Positions 62,147-64,000 of a stretch of 64,000 nt of DNA are shown here, piece after piece; position 1 is the first letter of the stretch; each line of letters opens with the position of its first letter. Location of the stretch: the NCBI GenBank assembly GCA_030066795.1, contig JASJAW010000008.1:49869-113868 (forward strand). Direction: 5' to 3'. The notes under the pieces were generated by a model. That model saw nothing but the letters and a program-made list of their open reading frames with translations, was not told where the DNA came from and searched no databases. Position numbers and translations under genes: made by a program. Source of the DNA: Dinoroseobacter sp. (GTDB lineage Bacteria > Pseudomonadota > Alphaproteobacteria > Rhodobacterales > Rhodobacteraceae).

Positions 62147-64000
62147 ATGGCCGAACAGCAAAGCGTGAGCGACACATCGCTTGAAGACATTGTGGCGGAT
62201 TCCGATACCGGGGGTCGTGCTCCAAAGGACGCGTTTGGCCGAGCAGCGCTGTGGTACATTCCTCTGTGCTGGTCGATTTATCAGCTTTGGATCGCATCAC
62301 CGCTGCCGTTCATGATCGGGTTCGTGTGGAACGATACGCAGACCCGCTCCATCCATCTTGGTTTCGCGGTGCTGTTGGCGTTCATTGCCTTTCCTGCCGG
62401 GAAAAACTCGCCTCGACACAAGATCCCAGCGCTGACATGGGTCGTCGCCCTCGTTGGAGCGGCCGCGGCCTCTTATCTGTGGTGGGACTATCGCGGCGTT
62501 GCGGACCGGACAGGGTCGCCGAACACGATGGACCTTATCATGGCCGGTGTCGGCCTGATCCTCCTGATGGAAGCGGCACGCCGGTCTTTGGGCATTCCGC
62601 TCATGGCCGTCGCGTTATTCTTCCTGAGCTATGTTTTCTTCGGATCCTGGTCCGGGCTGCCGGAGGTCGTGCAGTGGAAGGGCGCCTCGTTCGAGAAGGC
62701 GATGAGCCATATGTGGCTCACGACCGAAGGCGTGTTTGGCGTCGCGCTCGGCGTGTCGTCCGGCTTCGTGTTCCTGTTTGTGCTTTTTGGCGCGTTGCTG
62801 AACCAAGCCGGGGCAGGGAACTACTTCCTGCAACTCGCTTTCGCCGCACTCGGACATTTGCGTGGCGGCCCGGCCAAGGCGGCCGTGATTGCGTCAGCCG
62901 CGACGGGTCTGATCTCTGGCTCTTCGATTGCGAATGTTGTGACGACCGGGACCTTTACCATCCCGCTGATGAAGAAAGTGGGTTTCCCGGCGACCAAAGC
63001 GGGCGCGGTGGAGGTCTCGTCTTCGATCAACGGGGTTCTGACGCCGCCTGTCATGGGCGCAGTCGCCTTCCTGATGACCGAATATGTCGGCATATCCTAT
63101 GTGGAAGTGGTCAAAACCGCGATCGTCCCGGCTGCGATATCCTACGTGGCGCTCGTTTATATCGTTCACCTTGAGGCGCTGAAATCCGGGATGACCGGCA
63201 CCGACAAGACCCATCCGGTCAAGTTTATCCTTGGGGCGATCTTTATTATCGCCATTTCCATTGTGATCGCGGGTGGATTGCTTTTCCTGACTGGACTGAT
63301 CGTCGACACGATTAATTCAGCCTTCGGCGGCGCATCCATATGGGTAATCCTGGCGCTGATGATCGTGGCCTATATCGCCGCCGTGCGGTTTGCAGCACAG
63401 CAGGACGATCTGGAAACGAGCCTTGATAGCATGCAGCACCTGCCGCCTGTGGGCGCGATTTTCAAGACCGGCATCCACTACATCATGCCGATCCTGCTGC
63501 TGATGTACCTGCTTATGATCGAGCGGAAATCGCCCGGTCTGTCGGCTTTCTGGTCAACCATCGCGATGCTGTTCATCCTGCTGACCCAGAACCCGCTCAA
63601 GGCTTTCTTCCGCAAAGAAGGCGAGGCGATGCGCCACCTCAAGGAAGGCATCGACGACATTGCCGAGGGTATGATCGCGGGCGCGCGCAACATGATCGGC
63701 CTGGCCGCTGCGATGGGGGTTGCCGGGATTATTGTAGGGGCTGTGACCCTGACCGGCGTCGGGCAGGTGATGGCCGAATTCGTCGAGTTCTTGTCGGGGG
63801 GCAACCTTCTGGCGATGCTCTTCTTCGTCGCGCTTATCTCCATCGTGCTGGGAATGGGCCTGCCGACGACGGCAAACTACATCGTTGTGTCGTCGCTGAT
63901 GGCCTCGGTCGTGGTGTCCCTTGGCGCGCAAGAGGGGCTGATCGTTCCGCTGATCGCCGCCCACCTCTTCGTCTTTTACTTCGGGATCATGGCAGATGTG
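62147..64000 (+). CDS. TRAP transporter fused permease (TAXI type), 3' truncated by window
   Basis: This frame opens at ATG 62147 after CAGGGGGA and stays open to the last base of the window (618 codons). The N-terminus is a 30-residue soluble stretch (MAEQQSVSDTSLEDIVADSD), then about four helices (DctQ-like) and the DctM-like part. Hallmarks are GPAKAAVIASAATGLISGSS, INGVLTPPVMGAVAFLM and LGMGLPTTANYIVVSSLMAS. It is the membrane component of the RpiR-linked TAXI importer. The end of the protein is outside the window. Confidence 0.93.
   Translation, partial: MAEQQSVSDTSLEDIVADSDTGGRAPKDAFGRAALWYIPLCWSIYQLWIASPLPFMIGFVWNDTQTRSIHLGFAVLLAFIAFPAGKNSPRHKIPALTWVVALVGAAAASYLWWDYRGVADRTGSPNTMDLIMAGVGLILLMEAARRSLGIPLMAVALFFLSYVFFGSWSGLPEVVQWKGASFEKAMSHMWLTTEGVFGVALGVSSGFVFLFVLFGALLNQAGAGNYFLQLAFAALGHLRGGPAKAAVIASAATGLISGSSIANVVTTGTFTIPLMKKVGFPATKAGAVEVSSSINGVLTPPVMGAVAFLMTEYVGISYVEVVKTAIVPAAISYVALVYIVHLEALKSGMTGTDKTHPVKFILGAIFIIAISIVIAGGLLFLTGLIVDTINSAFGGASIWVILALMIVAYIAAVRFAAQQDDLETSLDSMQHLPPVGAIFKTGIHYIMPILLLMYLLMIERKSPGLSAFWSTIAMLFILLTQNPLKAFFRKEGEAMRHLKEGIDDIAEGMIAGARNMIGLAAAMGVAGIIVGAVTLTGVGQVMAEFVEFLSGGNLLAMLFFVALISIVLGMGLPTTANYIVVSSLMASVVVSLGAQEGLIVPLIAAHLFVFYFGIMADV

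Noticed and set aside
62251..63174. 307-residue frame near the end of the window
   Set aside because: It is out of frame inside the TRAP permease gene that begins at 62147 and runs off the window; Arg-rich and without helices.

Overview
The window is a 64-kb GC-rich chromosomal (or megaplasmid) segment. Gene content and order point to an alphaproteobacterium of the Rhodobacterales (Roseobacter/Rhodobacter type): an R. capsulatus-like hup-hyp order, three TRAP transporters, an FnrL-type and an Irr-type operator, and a roseobacter-like formate dehydrogenase. No rRNA, tRNA, CRISPR array, prophage or insertion sequence was seen. No base-composition measurement or database search was possible, so all names rest on motifs, length and context.

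Region 1 (1-12810) is an uptake [NiFe]-hydrogenase locus, all on the + strand: hupS (5' end outside the window), hupL, a tiny unnamed membrane-protein gene, hupC, then hupD-F-G-H-J-K, hypA-B, hupR, hypC-D-E. A terminator follows hupC, and a perfect FNR-type palindrome precedes hupD, so the accessory genes probably form a second, oxygen-responsive unit. hypF and the hupTUV sensor genes are not in the window. The regulator HupR is strongly degenerate.

Region 2 (12811-28170) holds an apparently non-coding 0.9-kb spacer with a strong terminator; a three-gene transglutaminase / circularly permuted ATP-grasp-alpha-E / transglutaminase operon; an L,D-transpeptidase lipoprotein; an HlyD-RbbA-YhhJ-type ABC exporter; and a membrane protein with a bactofilin-like repeat domain.

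Region 3 (28174-32714, - strand) encodes an NAD-dependent molybdenum formate dehydrogenase (FdsA plus a NuoE-NuoF fusion FdsB). With the hydrogenase it suggests mixotrophic use of H2 and formate.

Region 4 (33128-47798) is the most unusual part: a catabolic cluster with a flavin hydroxylase, a sulfatase, a GST, two TRAP importers (TAXI and DctPQM type), a GntR regulator, a hydroxyquinol-1,2-dioxygenase-like intradiol dioxygenase, an OsmC protein, a RutE/TcpB-like nitroreductase, an FAH-family hydrolase and a YciI protein. The same palindromic motif, TAAAATCGATnTTT, lies in three promoter regions and ties five transcription units into one probable GntR regulon. I infer a pathway for an aromatic, possibly sulfated, compound passing through a hydroxyquinol-like intermediate.

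Region 5 (47899-64000) has dps under a perfect Irr (ICE) box, a convergent pair of secreted proteases (one with two complete trypsin-like domains), a partial L-threonate catabolic set (ltnD-otnK-otnC), and a divergent cluster controlled by an RpiR regulator with two TGAAAC...GTTTCA operators. One arm of that cluster encodes a GcvT-type flavin demethylase, a short BKACE enzyme, a GNAT and a class III aminotransferase. The other encodes RpiR plus a second TAXI-TRAP importer whose permease gene runs off the end of the window.
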